A stretch of 64,000 bases of DNA from NCBI GenBank assembly GCA_902494555.1, contig CABUTR010000008.1, positions 1-64,000 on the forward strand. The letters run 5' to 3'. Positions 9,345-18,530 of the stretch are shown here, in pieces. A program made the translations under genes and the position numbers. The number at the start of each line of letters is the position of its first letter. Positions within the stretch are counted from its first letter, which is position 1. The notes beneath the pieces are model-generated. The model was not told the origin of the DNA, did not search any database, and was given only the letters and a program-made list of their open reading frames with translations. This DNA is from an uncultured Collinsella sp. Its GTDB lineage: Bacteria; Actinomycetota; Coriobacteriia; Coriobacteriales; Coriobacteriaceae.

Positions 9345-10252
9345 TACTGTTCCTCCAATGCTGAGGCTCCGCCGACGATCTCGTTAATCTCGGTCGTGAT
9401 CGAAGCCTGGCGCACGCGACTATACGTGCGGGTAAGGGTCGAGATGATCGCGGTGGCGTTTTCCGTCGCGGAGTGCATGGCCTTGCGGCGTGCACCCTGC
9501 TCGGCAGCCGCCGAATCGATCAGGGCCTGGTAGATGACCGTCAGGATATAAGACGGCACAAGCTTGCCGAGAACATGCTCGGGAGAGGGCACGAACTCGA
9601 ACGTGGACGAGATGCGCTTAGGGGCGTCGGTCTCGTTCTTACGCGGACCGTGGGCCATAGCGATCATCTCGGGGTCGAGCGGCAACAGATGCTCGACGCG
9701 AAGCTCCTGATCCACGCGGTTCTTGGCGTGGTGGTAGACAAGCTCGACACGGTCAAGCTCACCGGCACGATACGCATCGCAGATATGAGAGGAGATCATG
9801 CGGGCCTGATTGAAATCGGGCTCAGAGGAGTTGCCCTCAAAGTGCATGACAACGTTTGCGCGGTCACGGAAATACGTGGCCGGCTTACGCCCGCACGCGA
9901 TGATCTCGCACTCGATGCCGTCGTTCGCCCAAGAAGCGGCGAGCTTTTCGGCCGTGCGCTCCACCGTCGTATTGAAACCGCCGGCAAGGCCGCGGTCCGA
10001 GGCAATAACGACAATCAGGCCATGCTTGACGCTCTCATGCTTCTGCAGCATGGGATCGGTGCCCGAACAGGAGGCGTCGCCGGCGACCGTCAACATGACG
10101 TCGGTCAGCGCCTCCTTATAGGGCTCGGCCTGCTTGGAGCGATCGAGGGCACGACGGATCTTGGCCGTAGAGACCATCTCCATCGTGCGCGTGATCTGCT
10201 TGGTCGTGGTAACCGAGGAGATTCGCTTCTTAATGTCGCGAAGGTTGGCCAT
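9344..10252 (-). CDS. atpG: ATP synthase F1 subunit gamma
   Basis: Rotor shaft of F1. The 302-residue protein begins MANLRDIKKRISSVTTTKQI, the classical N-terminal coiled coil, and ends with the conserved helix MHSATENATAIISTL. The central Rossmann-like part contains SDRGLAGGFN. It lies five bases after the atpA stop. Confidence 0.96.
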
Positions 10253-10257
10253 GGGGC

Positions 10258-11856
10258 TTAGTTCTCCTCTGATCCAGAAACATCCGAATGGTGCTTGGCC
10301 ATGAACTGCTGCTTGAAGTCGCCGATGACGCGCAAGAGCTCAGCCTTGGTGTCATCATCGATCTTCTTGGCGCGAACCTTGTCGAGCAGCGAGCCAAAGC
10401 CATTGTCCATGTACTCGATGAGCTCGGCACGGAAAGGCAGCACGTCGGCGATCTCCAGGTCATCCAGGAAGCCCTCGTTGCCAGCGAACAGCGTAACGAT
10501 CTGCTCGCCAACCTCAAACGGCTTGTAACGCGGCTGCTTCAGGAGCTCAGTCATGCGAGCACCGTGGGTAAGCTGCTTTTGCGTGGCCTCGTCGAGGTCG
10601 GAGCCGAACTGCGTAAAGCCGGCGAGCTCCTGGTACGAAGCAAGGTCCAGACGGAGGTTGCCGGCGACCTGCTTCATGGCCTTGGTTTGTGCGTCGCCAC
10701 CGACGCGGGACACGGAGATGCCCACGTCGACTGCCGGGCGCTGACCCTGGAAGAAGAGCTCGGACTGCAGGTAGATCTGACCATCGGTAATGGAAATGAC
10801 GTTGGTCGGAATGTAGGCCGAGACGTCGCCATCCTGGGTCTCGATGATCGGCAGTGCCGTCATGGAGCCGTAACCGTTCTTCTTGGACATCTTGACGGCA
10901 CGCTCGAGCAGACGAGAGTGCAGGTAGAAGATGTCGCCAGGATAGGCCTCGCGTCCGGGCGGACGATGCAGCGTCAGCGACATCTGACGGTAGGCCACAG
11001 CCTGCTTGGACAGGTCGTCGTAGATGACGAGCACGTGTCCGCCGGGGTTGGTCTCGCTGGCGGGCTTGCCGTCCTCGCCGTTGTACATGAAGAACTCGCC
11101 GATAGCGGCACCGGCCATAGGCGCGATGTACTGCATAGGGGCGGAATCGGCAGCGGTGGCCGAAACGATGATGGTGTAGTCGAGCGCACCGTGCTGAGCG
11201 AGGGTCTCGCGGATGTTGGCAACCGTGGAAGCCTTCTGGCCGATGGCGACATAGATGCAGACCATGCCCTTGCCGCGCTGGTTGAGGATAGCGTCGATGG
11301 CGATGGCGGTCTTACCGGTCTTACGGTCGCCGATGATGAGCTCACGCTGACCGCGGCCAATAGGCACCATAGAGTCGATAGCGAGCAGACCGGTCTGAAC
11401 CGGCTCGCACACCGGGGTACGATCGATGACGCCGGGGGCCTTGAACTCGATGGGGCGACGGTGCGTGGCGACAATGTCACCCAAACCGTCGATAGGCTGG
11501 CCGAGCGGATTGACGACGCGGCCGAGCATGGCGCGGCTCACGGGGATATCCATAATGCGGCCAGTGGTGCGGCACTCGTCGCCTTCCTTGATGGAGTCGA
11601 CGGCACCGAACAGAACGGCGCCGACCTCGTCACGGTCAAGGTTCTGGGCAAGGCCGAAGACGGTCTCACCGGTATCGGAGCTCTTGAACTCCAGAAGCTC
11701 GCCTGCCATGGCGCTCTTGAGGCCGGAGACGCGCGCGATGCCGTCGCCTACCTCGTCGACCGTTGAAACCTCATGCGTATCGACCGTCGCGGAGAGGCTC
11801 GTGAGCTGCTCCTGCAGTTTCTTGGCGATATCCTGGGCATTGAGGGTTTCGGACAT
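10258..11856 (-). CDS. atpA: ATP synthase F1 subunit alpha
   Basis: Non-catalytic nucleotide-binding subunit that alternates with beta in F1. The protein has 532 residues, with P-loop GDRKTGKT (176-183) and signature PAVDVGISVSRVGG. The C-terminus ends in a Ser/His/Glu-rich tail somewhat longer than in many homologues. Its start overlaps the atpH stop by one base. Confidence 0.97.
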   Translation of the reverse strand: MSETLNAQDIAKKLQEQLTSLSATVDTHEVSTVDEVGDGIARVSGLKSAMAGELLEFKSSDTGETVFGLAQNLDRDEVGAVLFGAVDSIKEGDECRTTGRIMDIPVSRAMLGRVVNPLGQPIDGLGDIVATHRRPIEFKAPGVIDRTPVCEPVQTGLLAIDSMVPIGRGQRELIIGDRKTGKTAIAIDAILNQRGKGMVCIYVAIGQKASTVANIRETLAQHGALDYTIIVSATAADSAPMQYIAPMAGAAIGEFFMYNGEDGKPASETNPGGHVLVIYDDLSKQAVAYRQMSLTLHRPPGREAYPGDIFYLHSRLLERAVKMSKKNGYGSMTALPIIETQDGDVSAYIPTNVISITDGQIYLQSELFFQGQRPAVDVGISVSRVGGDAQTKAMKQVAGNLRLDLASYQELAGFTQFGSDLDEATQKQLTHGARMTELLKQPRYKPFEVGEQIVTLFAGNEGFLDDLEIADVLPFRAELIEYMDNGFGSLLDKVRAKKIDDDTKAELLRVIGDFKQQFMAKHHSDVSGSEEN

Positions 11857-12332
11857 TAGGCTTCACCTCCGTACGAATTAGCAGAGTTTGCGAGGGTCTC
11901 CTGCGCGACGCGCAGCTGCGTCTTGACGGAAATGTCACGACGCTCGCCGCGGGCCTCGAGCACCAGGCCACCCACGATAGACGGATCGACCTGCTCGATA
12001 AGGAATACCTTGCGGCCGAAGTCCTGCTCGCATTTCTTAGTGATGGTTTGACGCAGCTCGTCGTCGAGCGGGATCGCCGTGGTGACGGTCACGCCCACTA
12101 CATCCTCGTCTTCCTCGGCAACATACTTAAAGGCAGCTGCCACCTTGGGAAGAAGGTCGAGCTGGTCGCGCTTGGACATGGTGTCGAGCACGGCGATGAT
12201 CTCGGGGCTGGCAGAAGCCAGGCGCTCGATCATCTCGAGATCCTCGAACACATGGTTCTCGGCCTTAGCGGCTTCCAGAAGGGAGCGTGCGTAGGTCTCG
12301 AGCACCTTGTCCTGATAGCGGCTAGTCGGCAT
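11856..12332 (-). CDS. atpH: ATP synthase F1 subunit delta
   Basis: Peripheral-stalk subunit joining F1 to subunit b. The 158-residue protein has the N-terminal helical bundle (YARSLLEAAKAEN) and the C-terminal region with FLIEQVDPSIVGGLVLEARGE, the conserved OSCP/delta signature. It overlaps atpF by 11 bases. The short length relative to the common 175-180 residues comes mainly from a compact middle section. Confidence 0.93.
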   Translation of the reverse strand: MPTSRYQDKVLETYARSLLEAAKAENHVFEDLEMIERLASASPEIIAVLDTMSKRDQLDLLPKVAAAFKYVAEEDEDVVGVTVTTAIPLDDELRQTITKKCEQDFGRKVFLIEQVDPSIVGGLVLEARGERRDISVKTQLRVAQETLANSANSYGGEA

Positions 12333-12924
12333 TCAGGCTACCTGCTTCCTGGATGTAGCGCTCGATGAGCTTCTTCTGCTCGGCCTCGTCCTCGAGTGCC
12401 TCGCCCACGATCTTGGTGGCGACGGCAACGGACAGGTCGGCGATGGAGCTCGCGGCACCGGCGTAGATGGACTTGCGCTCGTCCTCGACGGTCGTATGGG
12501 CCTTGGCGATGATCTCCTCGGCCTCCTTGTGAGCAGCCTCGATGATACGGGCGCGCTCGGACTCGGCGTCCTTACGGGCCTCGAGAACGATGTCGGCAGC
12601 CTGACGACGGGCGTCGGTGACGATCGAGTCGGACTCAGCGCGCTTGGCGATAGCCTCCTGCTTGGTCTTCTCGGCCTCGTCGAGGCTCTCCTCGATCTTC
12701 TTGCCGCGCTCCTCCATGGTTTTCATGATGCCCGGCAGGGCAACCTTGGCCAGCACGATCCAGATAATCAGGAAGGCGATAAGCGCCGGGATGAACTCCG
12801 CCATCTTAGGGATGAGGATGTCCGCACCGGCAGCGCCGTCCTCAGCGAACGCGGAAACCGGCATGAGCAGCGCGGCCGCGGACGCGGAGAGTGCGATCGC
12901 GCTCTTCTGGGATGAAAGATTCAT
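12322..12924 (-). CDS. atpF: ATP synthase Fo subunit b with N-terminal signal-like segment
   Basis: Stator subunit: one membrane helix (about 43-62, ALIAFLIIWIVLAKVALPGI) followed by a long charged coiled coil (65-160) that reaches delta on F1. The helix-exit region and the GKKIEESLDEAEKTKQEA heptads match subunit b. Unusually, the first 28 residues form a complete signal-peptide-like sequence with a basic start, an Ala/Ser/Leu-rich core and AFA-ED as a plausible cleavage site. Subunit b of most bacteria starts directly with the transmembrane helix. It may be processed, or may remain as a second membrane segment. Confidence 0.94.
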   Translation of the reverse strand: MNLSSQKSAIALSASAAALLMPVSAFAEDGAAGADILIPKMAEFIPALIAFLIIWIVLAKVALPGIMKTMEERGKKIEESLDEAEKTKQEAIAKRAESDSIVTDARRQAADIVLEARKDAESERARIIEAAHKEAEEIIAKAHTTVEDERKSIYAGAASSIADLSVAVATKIVGEALEDEAEQKKLIERYIQEAGSLNAD

Positions 12925-12939
12925 ACTTGACGCTCCGTG

Positions 12940-13134
12940 CTATTTAACGATCAGCGCGACAACGAAGCCGATCAGAGCCAGAGCCTCGCCGAAGGCGGAG
13001 CCCATGATGAAGACGGTGAACACGCGGCCCTGGACCTCAGGCTGACGGGCCATAGCACCCGTAGCACCCAGAGCAGACAGGCCGATAGCAAGACCAGCGC
13101 CGATAACACCGAGACCGTAACCGATAACTCCCAC
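12940..13134 (-). CDS. atpE: ATP synthase Fo subunit c, very short
   Basis: Rotor-ring proteolipid of two membrane helices joined by the ARQPE loop (29-33). The ion carrier is Glu50 in GSAFGEALALIG. The residues that coordinate Na+ in Ilyobacter-type rings (Gln32, Ser66) align with Ile17 and Ala51 here, which points to proton use; this is inference from alignment by eye. The start is GTG at 13134 with a strong AGGAGG six bases upstream, so the 64-residue length is real. The protein lacks both the N-terminal extension and the C-terminal tail seen in many c subunits. Confidence 0.95.
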   Translation of the reverse strand: MGVIGYGLGVIGAGLAIGLSALGATGAMARQPEVQGRVFTVFIMGSAFGEALALIGFVVALIVK

Positions 13135-13258
13135 GATTCCTCCTTTGTCGTGCGTGTCTTATTTCACGCAGGATAACCTTTTTATAACTGCCGGGCTCCA
13201 TGGGTACGGGCACCGGCGGTTTAACGAATTGCCTTACCTTTAAGGCGCGAACGGAAGG

Positions 13259-14062
13259 CTACTCCTCCTCCGCGACCTCCTCTGCCTCGGAGACATACAC
13301 GGCGGTAAGGACCGTGAAGACGTAAGCCTGGATGGCGCCGACCACAAGCTCGATCGCATAGATCAGGATGAGGATGGCAAGCCAGGCCAGCGAAGGCAGG
13401 GCGCCGACGGCGTGGGCCGCGGAAACCTGCTGAAGCAGCGGCTGCATGAACATGCTCGCCATGATGGCAAACGAGCCCATGACCACGTGCCCTGCGAACA
13501 TGTTGCAGAACAGACGGACGGCGAGCGTGATGAGGCGCAGGAAGGTCGAGAAAAGCTCGACGACCCACACGAGCACGTTCATCGGGAAGCTCACACCCTG
13601 CGGGGCGAGGCTCTTGATGTAGCCGATCACGCCGTGAGCCTTGCATCCGTAGTAGATGAAGTACACGAAGGCGAAAATGGCGAGTGCGGCGGTGGAGCCG
13701 ATTGCGCCGGTGCCGGGCTTCATTCCCGGGATCAGGCCGATCATGTTATTGATCAGGATGAACAGGAAAAGCGAGCACAGGAACGGGAAGTGCTTCTTCC
13801 AGTTCTCACCCACGACACCCTTGCCGATATCGTTCTCGACGTACTCGATGATGTACTCGAAACCGTTGACGAAGAAGCCCTTGGGGACCAGGGTCTGCTT
13901 CTTCTTGAACACGGCCAGGACGATCAGGAGCACGATCGTGGAGACGATCAGCCAAAACGAGTACTGCGTGATGCCGCAGCTCAGATCGCCCACGACAGGG
14001 GTGGAGCTGAACTCGCTGACCAGATGATTAATCTCATCAGGCAGCTTTTCAAAAATTTCCAC
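13259..14062 (-). CDS. atpB: ATP synthase Fo subunit a
   Basis: Membrane stator subunit forming the two proton half-channels against the c ring. The 267-residue protein has several hydrophobic helices. The essential arginine lies in LAVRLFCNMFAGH (Arg183), and the partner helix contains AIELVVGAIQAYVFTVLTAVY. The protein ends in an acidic EEVAEEE tail. A 124-nt gap, larger than elsewhere in the operon, separates it from atpE, consistent with boosted atpE translation. Confidence 0.96.
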   Translation of the reverse strand: MEIFEKLPDEINHLVSEFSSTPVVGDLSCGITQYSFWLIVSTIVLLIVLAVFKKKQTLVPKGFFVNGFEYIIEYVENDIGKGVVGENWKKHFPFLCSLFLFILINNMIGLIPGMKPGTGAIGSTAALAIFAFVYFIYYGCKAHGVIGYIKSLAPQGVSFPMNVLVWVVELFSTFLRLITLAVRLFCNMFAGHVVMGSFAIMASMFMQPLLQQVSAAHAVGALPSLAWLAILILIYAIELVVGAIQAYVFTVLTAVYVSEAEEVAEEE

Positions 14063-14065
14063 GAC

Positions 14066-14389
14066 TTACCTTTCGACCTCATGAGGATCTCGCAGCGCCT
14101 TGACGACACGAACCGTGCAGGCAGCCATAAAGGCCACAAAGCCGATCGCCTCGCCCAGGAGGAACATGCGAAATGCCTCTCCGAACAACACAAACACAAC
14201 CAAGGTAAAGACGAGCAGGGCGATTGCCGAGACCGCCAGACTCACCATGCCCTTGAGCATGTCCGCATTCTGCTTATCGTCAAGAACCGGCTTGAGCGTA
14301 AAAACAAAGGGAAGAAAGGCGACCGCGCCCGCGATGACGCCTGCAACGATAGCGAGCAGATCGGCTATCTGAAACACTGGCGTCCTCAC
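14066..14389 (-). CDS. AtpI-like membrane protein
   Basis: A small integral membrane protein of 107 residues with about four hydrophobic segments (8-30, 48-70, 76-96 and a short one), placed at the head of the atp operon three bases before atpB. Position and topology match AtpI, which assists c-ring assembly. Sequence similarity of AtpI proteins is always weak, so the name rests largely on context. Confidence 0.6.
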   Translation of the reverse strand: MRTPVFQIADLLAIVAGVIAGAVAFLPFVFTLKPVLDDKQNADMLKGMVSLAVSAIALLVFTLVVFVLFGEAFRMFLLGEAIGFVAFMAACTVRVVKALRDPHEVER

Positions 14390-14439
14390 TTTCCTTCTTT
14401 AACGCTTCCCAGAACAGTTCCCGCCAAACATTGGTGACT

Positions 14440-14467
14440 ATTGTACGAGCCAATCGCTAAAGTACAA
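14440..14467 (-). promoter_or_regulatory. Candidate promoter of the atp operon
   Basis: On the minus strand TTGTAC (14467-14462) and TACAAT (14445-14440) are separated by 16 bases and lie about 50 bases upstream of the atpI-like gene. No other sigma-70-like pair as good is seen in the 14390-14658 gap. Confidence 0.5.
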
Positions 14468-14581
14468 CCGAAAAAGCATCGGTTAATACGCACCTGTTCG
14501 TTTTCTTAAGACCTTCTTTATGCCGCAGGTAGGTAATACGTTTTTCTCGAACCCTGCAGGGCAAAACGTCCGTTAACGGGA

Positions 14582-14616
14582 GTGCGCGCGGTCGCCTTTT
14601 GTTCGTCCGCGCGCAC
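14582..14616. repeat. GC-rich inverted repeat downstream of upp
   Basis: GTGCGCGCGG (14582-14591) and CCGCGCGCAC (14607-14616) are perfect complements with a 15-nt loop. They lie about 43 nt after the upp stop. There is no clear T run, so termination would be weak or factor-assisted. Confidence 0.5.
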
Positions 14617-14658
14617 CGTTTCTTCGTATTTGCAGCCGCGGTCGTCTTAGCCCGACGA

Positions 14659-15306
14659 CTAGAGCGTGCCGTAGATGCGGTCGCCGGCGTCGCCCAGGCC
14701 GGGAACGATGTAGGCGGCCTCGTTGAGATGGTCGTCGATGGCGCAGGTATAGATATGCACATCTGGGTCCTTCTCGGTCAGCGACTTGAGACCCTCGGGG
14801 GCCGCGACGATGCACAGCATGCGGATGTCCTTGACACCGCACTCGCGCAGGTAGCTGATGGCCATCTCGGCCGAACCGCCCGTGGCGAGCATGGGGTCGA
14901 CGACCAGGCAGATACGCTGGTCGATATCCTTGGGCATCTTGCAGTAATACTCATGCGGCTCGTGGGTGACCTCGTCGCGTTCCATGCCGATGTGGCCCAC
15001 GCGGGCAGAGGGTACCAGGTCGAGGATGCCGTCGACCATGCCAAGGCCCGCACGCAGGATGGGCACGATGGCGAGTTTCTTGCCGGCAAGCTGCTTAAAC
15101 GTGGCGGTAGTGATGGGGGTCTCGACCTCGACGTCTTCCATAGGCAGGTCGCGCATGGCCTCGTAGCCGTCAAAAAGCGCGAGTTCGCGCACGAGCTGGC
15201 GGAACTGGTTGGTGCCGGTGTTTTTATCGCGCAGGATCGACAGCTTGTGCTGAACGAGCGGGTGATCGACAAGCGTCACACGGGACGCATCGTAGGTGAC
15301 GGTCAT
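14659..15306 (-). CDS. upp: Uracil phosphoribosyltransferase
   Basis: Pyrimidine salvage enzyme converting uracil and PRPP to UMP. The start taken is the ATG of MTVTYDASRV (15306), giving the usual length of about 215 residues; twenty codons upstream are not part of the family. The PRPP loop VDPMLATGGSA (137-147), the substrate segment PILRAGLGMVDG (82-93) and the C-terminal GLGDAGDRIYGT uracil loop are all present. It sits between glpK and the atp operon on the same strand; an upp-atp neighbourhood is common in Gram-positives. Confidence 0.96.
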   Translation of the reverse strand: MTVTYDASRVTLVDHPLVQHKLSILRDKNTGTNQFRQLVRELALFDGYEAMRDLPMEDVEVETPITTATFKQLAGKKLAIVPILRAGLGMVDGILDLVPSARVGHIGMERDEVTHEPHEYYCKMPKDIDQRICLVVDPMLATGGSAEMAISYLRECGVKDIRMLCIVAAPEGLKSLTEKDPDVHIYTCAIDDHLNEAAYIVPGLGDAGDRIYGTL

Positions 15307-15429
15307 GGGTTGATTGCCCCTTTCGTTGCGGCCGCAAAACGGCCTTGCTGACAAGGCGCGCAGCAATGTCGCCGCCGCACGCCATGCATTAGTTTAGCGG
15401 TTTGTTGTATCGAGCAGCCCATCGCGGCC

Positions 15430-16971
15430 CTACTGTGCGGTACTGAGCGAGCGCTTGACTGCATCACGCCAGCCCGCAAGGTTTTGCTCGCGGCGCTCGG
15501 CGGACATGTGGGGAAGGAAGGTCCTAACGATCTGGGCATTTTGCTCCAGCTCTTCCAGGTCTTCCCAATAGCCGACGGCAAGACCCGCCAAGTACGCGGC
15601 ACCGATTGCCGTGGTCTCCACCGTCTCGCATTGCAGCACGGGGATATCCAGCAGGTCGGCCTGAAATTGCATGATGAACTCGTTGCGCGAGGCACCGCCA
15701 TCGACAGACAAGCGCTCGATCGAAAGCCCCACGTCCTGCTCCATGGCGCGCAGCACGTCGTAGCTCTGATATGCCATGGATTCGCAGGCGGCGCGCACGA
15801 TGGTCGCACGGCTCGAGGCGCCGGTCAGACCGCACACGATACCGCGGGCATGCGGGTCCCACCAGGGAGCACCCAAACCCGCAAAGGCGGGAACGAAGTA
15901 GCAGCCCTCGTTGTCGCTAATCGAAGTGGCGAGTTGTGCCGACTCGCTCACGCTCGAGATGATGCCCATGTTGTTGCGAAGCCAGTTCATGGTGGAACCG
16001 GCGGCAAAAATAGAGCCCTCGAGCGCATAGCTGACTTTGCCGTCCGCAGCGATACCGATGGTGGAGACCAGGCCATTCTTGGATTCGACGATCTCGTCGC
16101 CGGTGTTCATGAGCATAAAGCAGCCCGTGCCATAGGTGTTTTTGGTCTGGCCGGGACGGAAACAGCAGTGGCCGAACAGCGACGCCTGTTGGTCACCCGC
16201 CACGCCCATGATGGGCGGCATGTTGGTCATGATGTCGCTCGCGACGCGGCCGTAGTCGCCCGAGCTCCAGCGAACCTCGGGCATCATGGAACGTGGAACG
16301 TCAAAGAGCGCCAGCAGGTCGTCGTCCCAATCGAGCGTATGGATATTAAAGAGTGCCGTGCGGCTGGCATTGGTGTAGTCGGTGGCAAAGACCTGGCCGC
16401 CGGTGAGGTTGTAGATGAGCCAGGTGTCGATGGTGCCAAACATGAGGTCGCCCGCCGCCGCGCTTTCGCGTGCGCCGTCGACGTTGTCGAGAATCCACTG
16501 CACCTTGGAGGCCGAGAAATACGGGTCGAGCGTGAGTCCCGTGCGGGAGCGCACCAGCTCCTCGCAACCCTGTTCAACCAACGCGTCGATCGCCGGCGCG
16601 GTACGACGGCACTGCCATACGATGGCGTTATAGATGGGCTGGCCGCTCACGCGGTCCCAGACCACCGTGGTCTCGCGCTGGTTGGAGATGCCGATGGCGG
16701 CGATGCGATCGGAATGGATGCCGCTCTTAAACTGGACCTCCATCATGACGGCGATCTGGCTGGCAAGGACCGTCATGGGGTCTTGCTCTACCCAACCGGG
16801 ACGCGGAAAACTCGTTTTGACGCTGCGACGTGCCTGCGCGACGATGCATCCGTACTCGTCGACGATGGTCGCAAGTACCGAGGTGGTGCCGCAGTCGAGC
16901 GCCATGATGTAGGAACCGCCAAAGTTAAACGAGGCATCTTCCATGCCCAGGCTGCCCAGATTCAACGACAT
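15430..16971 (-). CDS. glpK: Glycerol kinase
   Basis: ATP-dependent phosphorylation of glycerol to sn-glycerol-3-phosphate, for catabolism and for lipid and teichoic acid precursors. The 513-residue FGGY-family protein has the ATP-binding DCGTTS (26-31), SNQRETTVVWD, the glycerol-pocket DYTNASRT, GVAGDQQASLFG, and the C-terminal signature LSVDGGASRNEFIMQ. The N-terminus is about 20 residues longer than typical glycerol kinases. The His of the HPr phosphorylation site known in Firmicutes is not obvious. It starts 13 nt after the tsaC-like gene. No glpF or glpD is in the window. Confidence 0.92.
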   Translation of the reverse strand: MSLNLGSLGMEDASFNFGGSYIMALDCGTTSVLATIVDEYGCIVAQARRSVKTSFPRPGWVEQDPMTVLASQIAVMMEVQFKSGIHSDRIAAIGISNQRETTVVWDRVSGQPIYNAIVWQCRRTAPAIDALVEQGCEELVRSRTGLTLDPYFSASKVQWILDNVDGARESAAAGDLMFGTIDTWLIYNLTGGQVFATDYTNASRTALFNIHTLDWDDDLLALFDVPRSMMPEVRWSSGDYGRVASDIMTNMPPIMGVAGDQQASLFGHCCFRPGQTKNTYGTGCFMLMNTGDEIVESKNGLVSTIGIAADGKVSYALEGSIFAAGSTMNWLRNNMGIISSVSESAQLATSISDNEGCYFVPAFAGLGAPWWDPHARGIVCGLTGASSRATIVRAACESMAYQSYDVLRAMEQDVGLSIERLSVDGGASRNEFIMQFQADLLDIPVLQCETVETTAIGAAYLAGLAVGYWEDLEELEQNAQIVRTFLPHMSAERREQNLAGWRDAVKRSLSTAQ

Positions 16972-16984
16972 CGCTTACACCTTT

Positions 16985-17728
16985 CTATTGCATCGGGTCG
17001 GACAGGACCCGCTCGATCTCTGATGCGGGAAGTGCGCCTTGGCGCAGGATCTGGAGCCCGCCATGCTGGAACGACACGATGGTCGAGGCGTCGCGACACG
17101 GGGTCTCACCGGCGTCGACGGCAACATCGACCCCCTCCAGGATGCGACCCTCGACGGCGGCAAAGCTTGCCGGCGAGGGCGCGCCGTGCGTGTTGGCGCT
17201 CGTGCAGGCAAGGGGACTGCCGCAGGCGCGGATGAGCGCTTGGACCACGGGAGAGGCCGAAGCGCGCAGGGCCACGGTGTCGTCGGCAGCGCGCATAAAG
17301 GTCGGCACGCAGGGGGCTGCCTTGACCACGATAGTCAGGGCTCCCGGCCAGCATCGTCGCGCGAGTATGCGGGCATCTTCCGGGATATCCACGCCATAGC
17401 GGTCGAGTGCTTCGACGCCATCGACCAGCCAAGCGACGGTTTGCGTGAGTTCACGTTGCTTGAGAGTGAAGATACGGCGATAGCCGGTGCCGAGCGCAGG
17501 AACTGTGGCGCCATTGACGGCAGCCTGCGGATCGCGCGGCCACGATGGGAATTCGCTTGTATCTTGGGGCACGGCGTCCGAGAAGGCGTTGACTGCCACG
17601 GCGACACCGTAGACGGTCTCGGTCGGGATCAAAGCCAGGCCGCCGCGGCCGAGCACCTCGGCCGTGCGCTCGACGGCAAGCCGATGCGGCTCGCGCGTTC
17701 CCTCGTATACCCGATAGACCGTCTGCAT
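16985..17728 (-). CDS. L-threonylcarbamoyladenylate synthase with an internal insertion
   Basis: A TsaC/Sua5/YrdC protein that makes threonylcarbamoyl-AMP for the t6A modification of ANN-decoding tRNAs. The YrdC fold is evident from ALIPTETVYGVAV (32-44), the WPGALTIVV segment, TVALRAS and the nucleotide-binding SANTHGAPSP. Between the PTETVYG loop and the lysine segment (YRRIFTLKQRE, 83-93) about 30 extra residues are present (50-82), where most homologues have a short turn. The 247-residue length is that of TsaC rather than Sua5, which carries an extra C-terminal domain. Confidence 0.85.
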   Translation of the reverse strand: MQTVYRVYEGTREPHRLAVERTAEVLGRGGLALIPTETVYGVAVAVNAFSDAVPQDTSEFPSWPRDPQAAVNGATVPALGTGYRRIFTLKQRELTQTVAWLVDGVEALDRYGVDIPEDARILARRCWPGALTIVVKAAPCVPTFMRAADDTVALRASASPVVQALIRACGSPLACTSANTHGAPSPASFAAVEGRILEGVDVAVDAGETPCRDASTIVSFQHGGLQILRQGALPASEIERVLSDPMQ

Positions 17729-17862
17729 GTGTATGCCAGCCCCTTACGCTCTGGTGCAAGTTTGTTTACTGTGGGGCATTCTCGCACGAAACGTTCAACC
17801 TATTTGCCCAGAGCGCATGTTGGTTTGGTGAGCGGCTCTAGTAGTCGGTGAAAGTGAGGGGG

Positions 17863-18309
17863 TTATTGGACTGCGACGAACTTCTTTGGCCTGCCGGCGT
17901 GGCGTTCTTGGGCGGCGTAGCGCTCGATGCTGTCTATCGTTATCATCCGACGGCCGTCGACGAGTTCAACATCGAGCTTTCCGGCTTTGACCAGCGCGGT
18001 AATCCGCGGAGCGGAGACTTTGAGGTCCAGCGCTGCGTCTTTAAATGTTCGGCACGCCGCTTCCCGAGCGTCCTCGTGGTCGATTTCGACTGAAAGGGCC
18101 ACGACCTCGGCCGAGCGTTCGTACCCTGCCGGAGTCAAACCGTTGTTGAGGTCGTCGGCCAAAAACGCCATCAGTGCCTCGGTGGCATGGGCAATCGCTT
18201 CTTCGCGCGTATCGCCATCGGCAAAGGCGCCGGGAATCTGCGGGAAGCTGGCGCAGTAACCGTCGTCTTCTTTTATGAGAACGCAGTCATAGGTAAATCG
18301 CTGCCTCAT
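17863..18309 (-). CDS. hicB: HicB-type antitoxin with C-terminal DNA-binding region
   Basis: Antitoxin partner of the adjacent HicA. The N-terminal half is a partial RNase H-like HicB fold: MRQRFTYDCVLIKEDDGYCA, PQIPGAFADGDTREEAIAHA. After a linker, about residues 95-140 form a helix-turn-helix-like or excisionase-like segment (SAPRITALVKAGKLDVELVDG), then a basic tail RHAGRPKKF. The start at MRQRF (18309) is preferred because upstream codons overlap hicA and are not HicB-like. It follows hicA by 11 nt. The usual mechanism is neutralisation of HicA and autorepression; a palindrome at the hicA promoter fits this. Confidence 0.85.
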   Translation of the reverse strand: MRQRFTYDCVLIKEDDGYCASFPQIPGAFADGDTREEAIAHATEALMAFLADDLNNGLTPAGYERSAEVVALSVEIDHEDAREAACRTFKDAALDLKVSAPRITALVKAGKLDVELVDGRRMITIDSIERYAAQERHAGRPKKFVAVQ

Positions 18310-18320
18310 TTTGCCTCCAA

Positions 18321-18506
18321 CTACCATCCAGCTTGGCGACGAATACTTGCCCACGTGCCCTTCTTTGGTCGATCACCACCAGAGCCGTTCACGGTGACAA
18401 CACGGTCACCAGAAACATACTTAGCATGACTACCGACTTGCGCGACCTTCACGAATCCATCGTGCTTGAGTAGGGCAATGATTTCCCGAAAGGTAGGAGG
18501 TTGCAT
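18321..18506 (-). CDS. hicA: HicA-type mRNA interferase toxin
   Basis: A 61-residue dsRBD-like toxin that cleaves mRNA when released from HicB. FREIIALLKHDGFVKVAQVG and the catalytic histidine in GSHAKYV (His27) match the family, as does the length. It is the first gene of the pair. The end KKGTWASIRRQAGW replaces the usual lysine/glycine-rich tail. Confidence 0.88.
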   Translation of the reverse strand: MQPPTFREIIALLKHDGFVKVAQVGSHAKYVSGDRVVTVNGSGGDRPKKGTWASIRRQAGW

Positions 18507-18530
18507 GGGCCGACCTCTTTCAGCCGTCCT

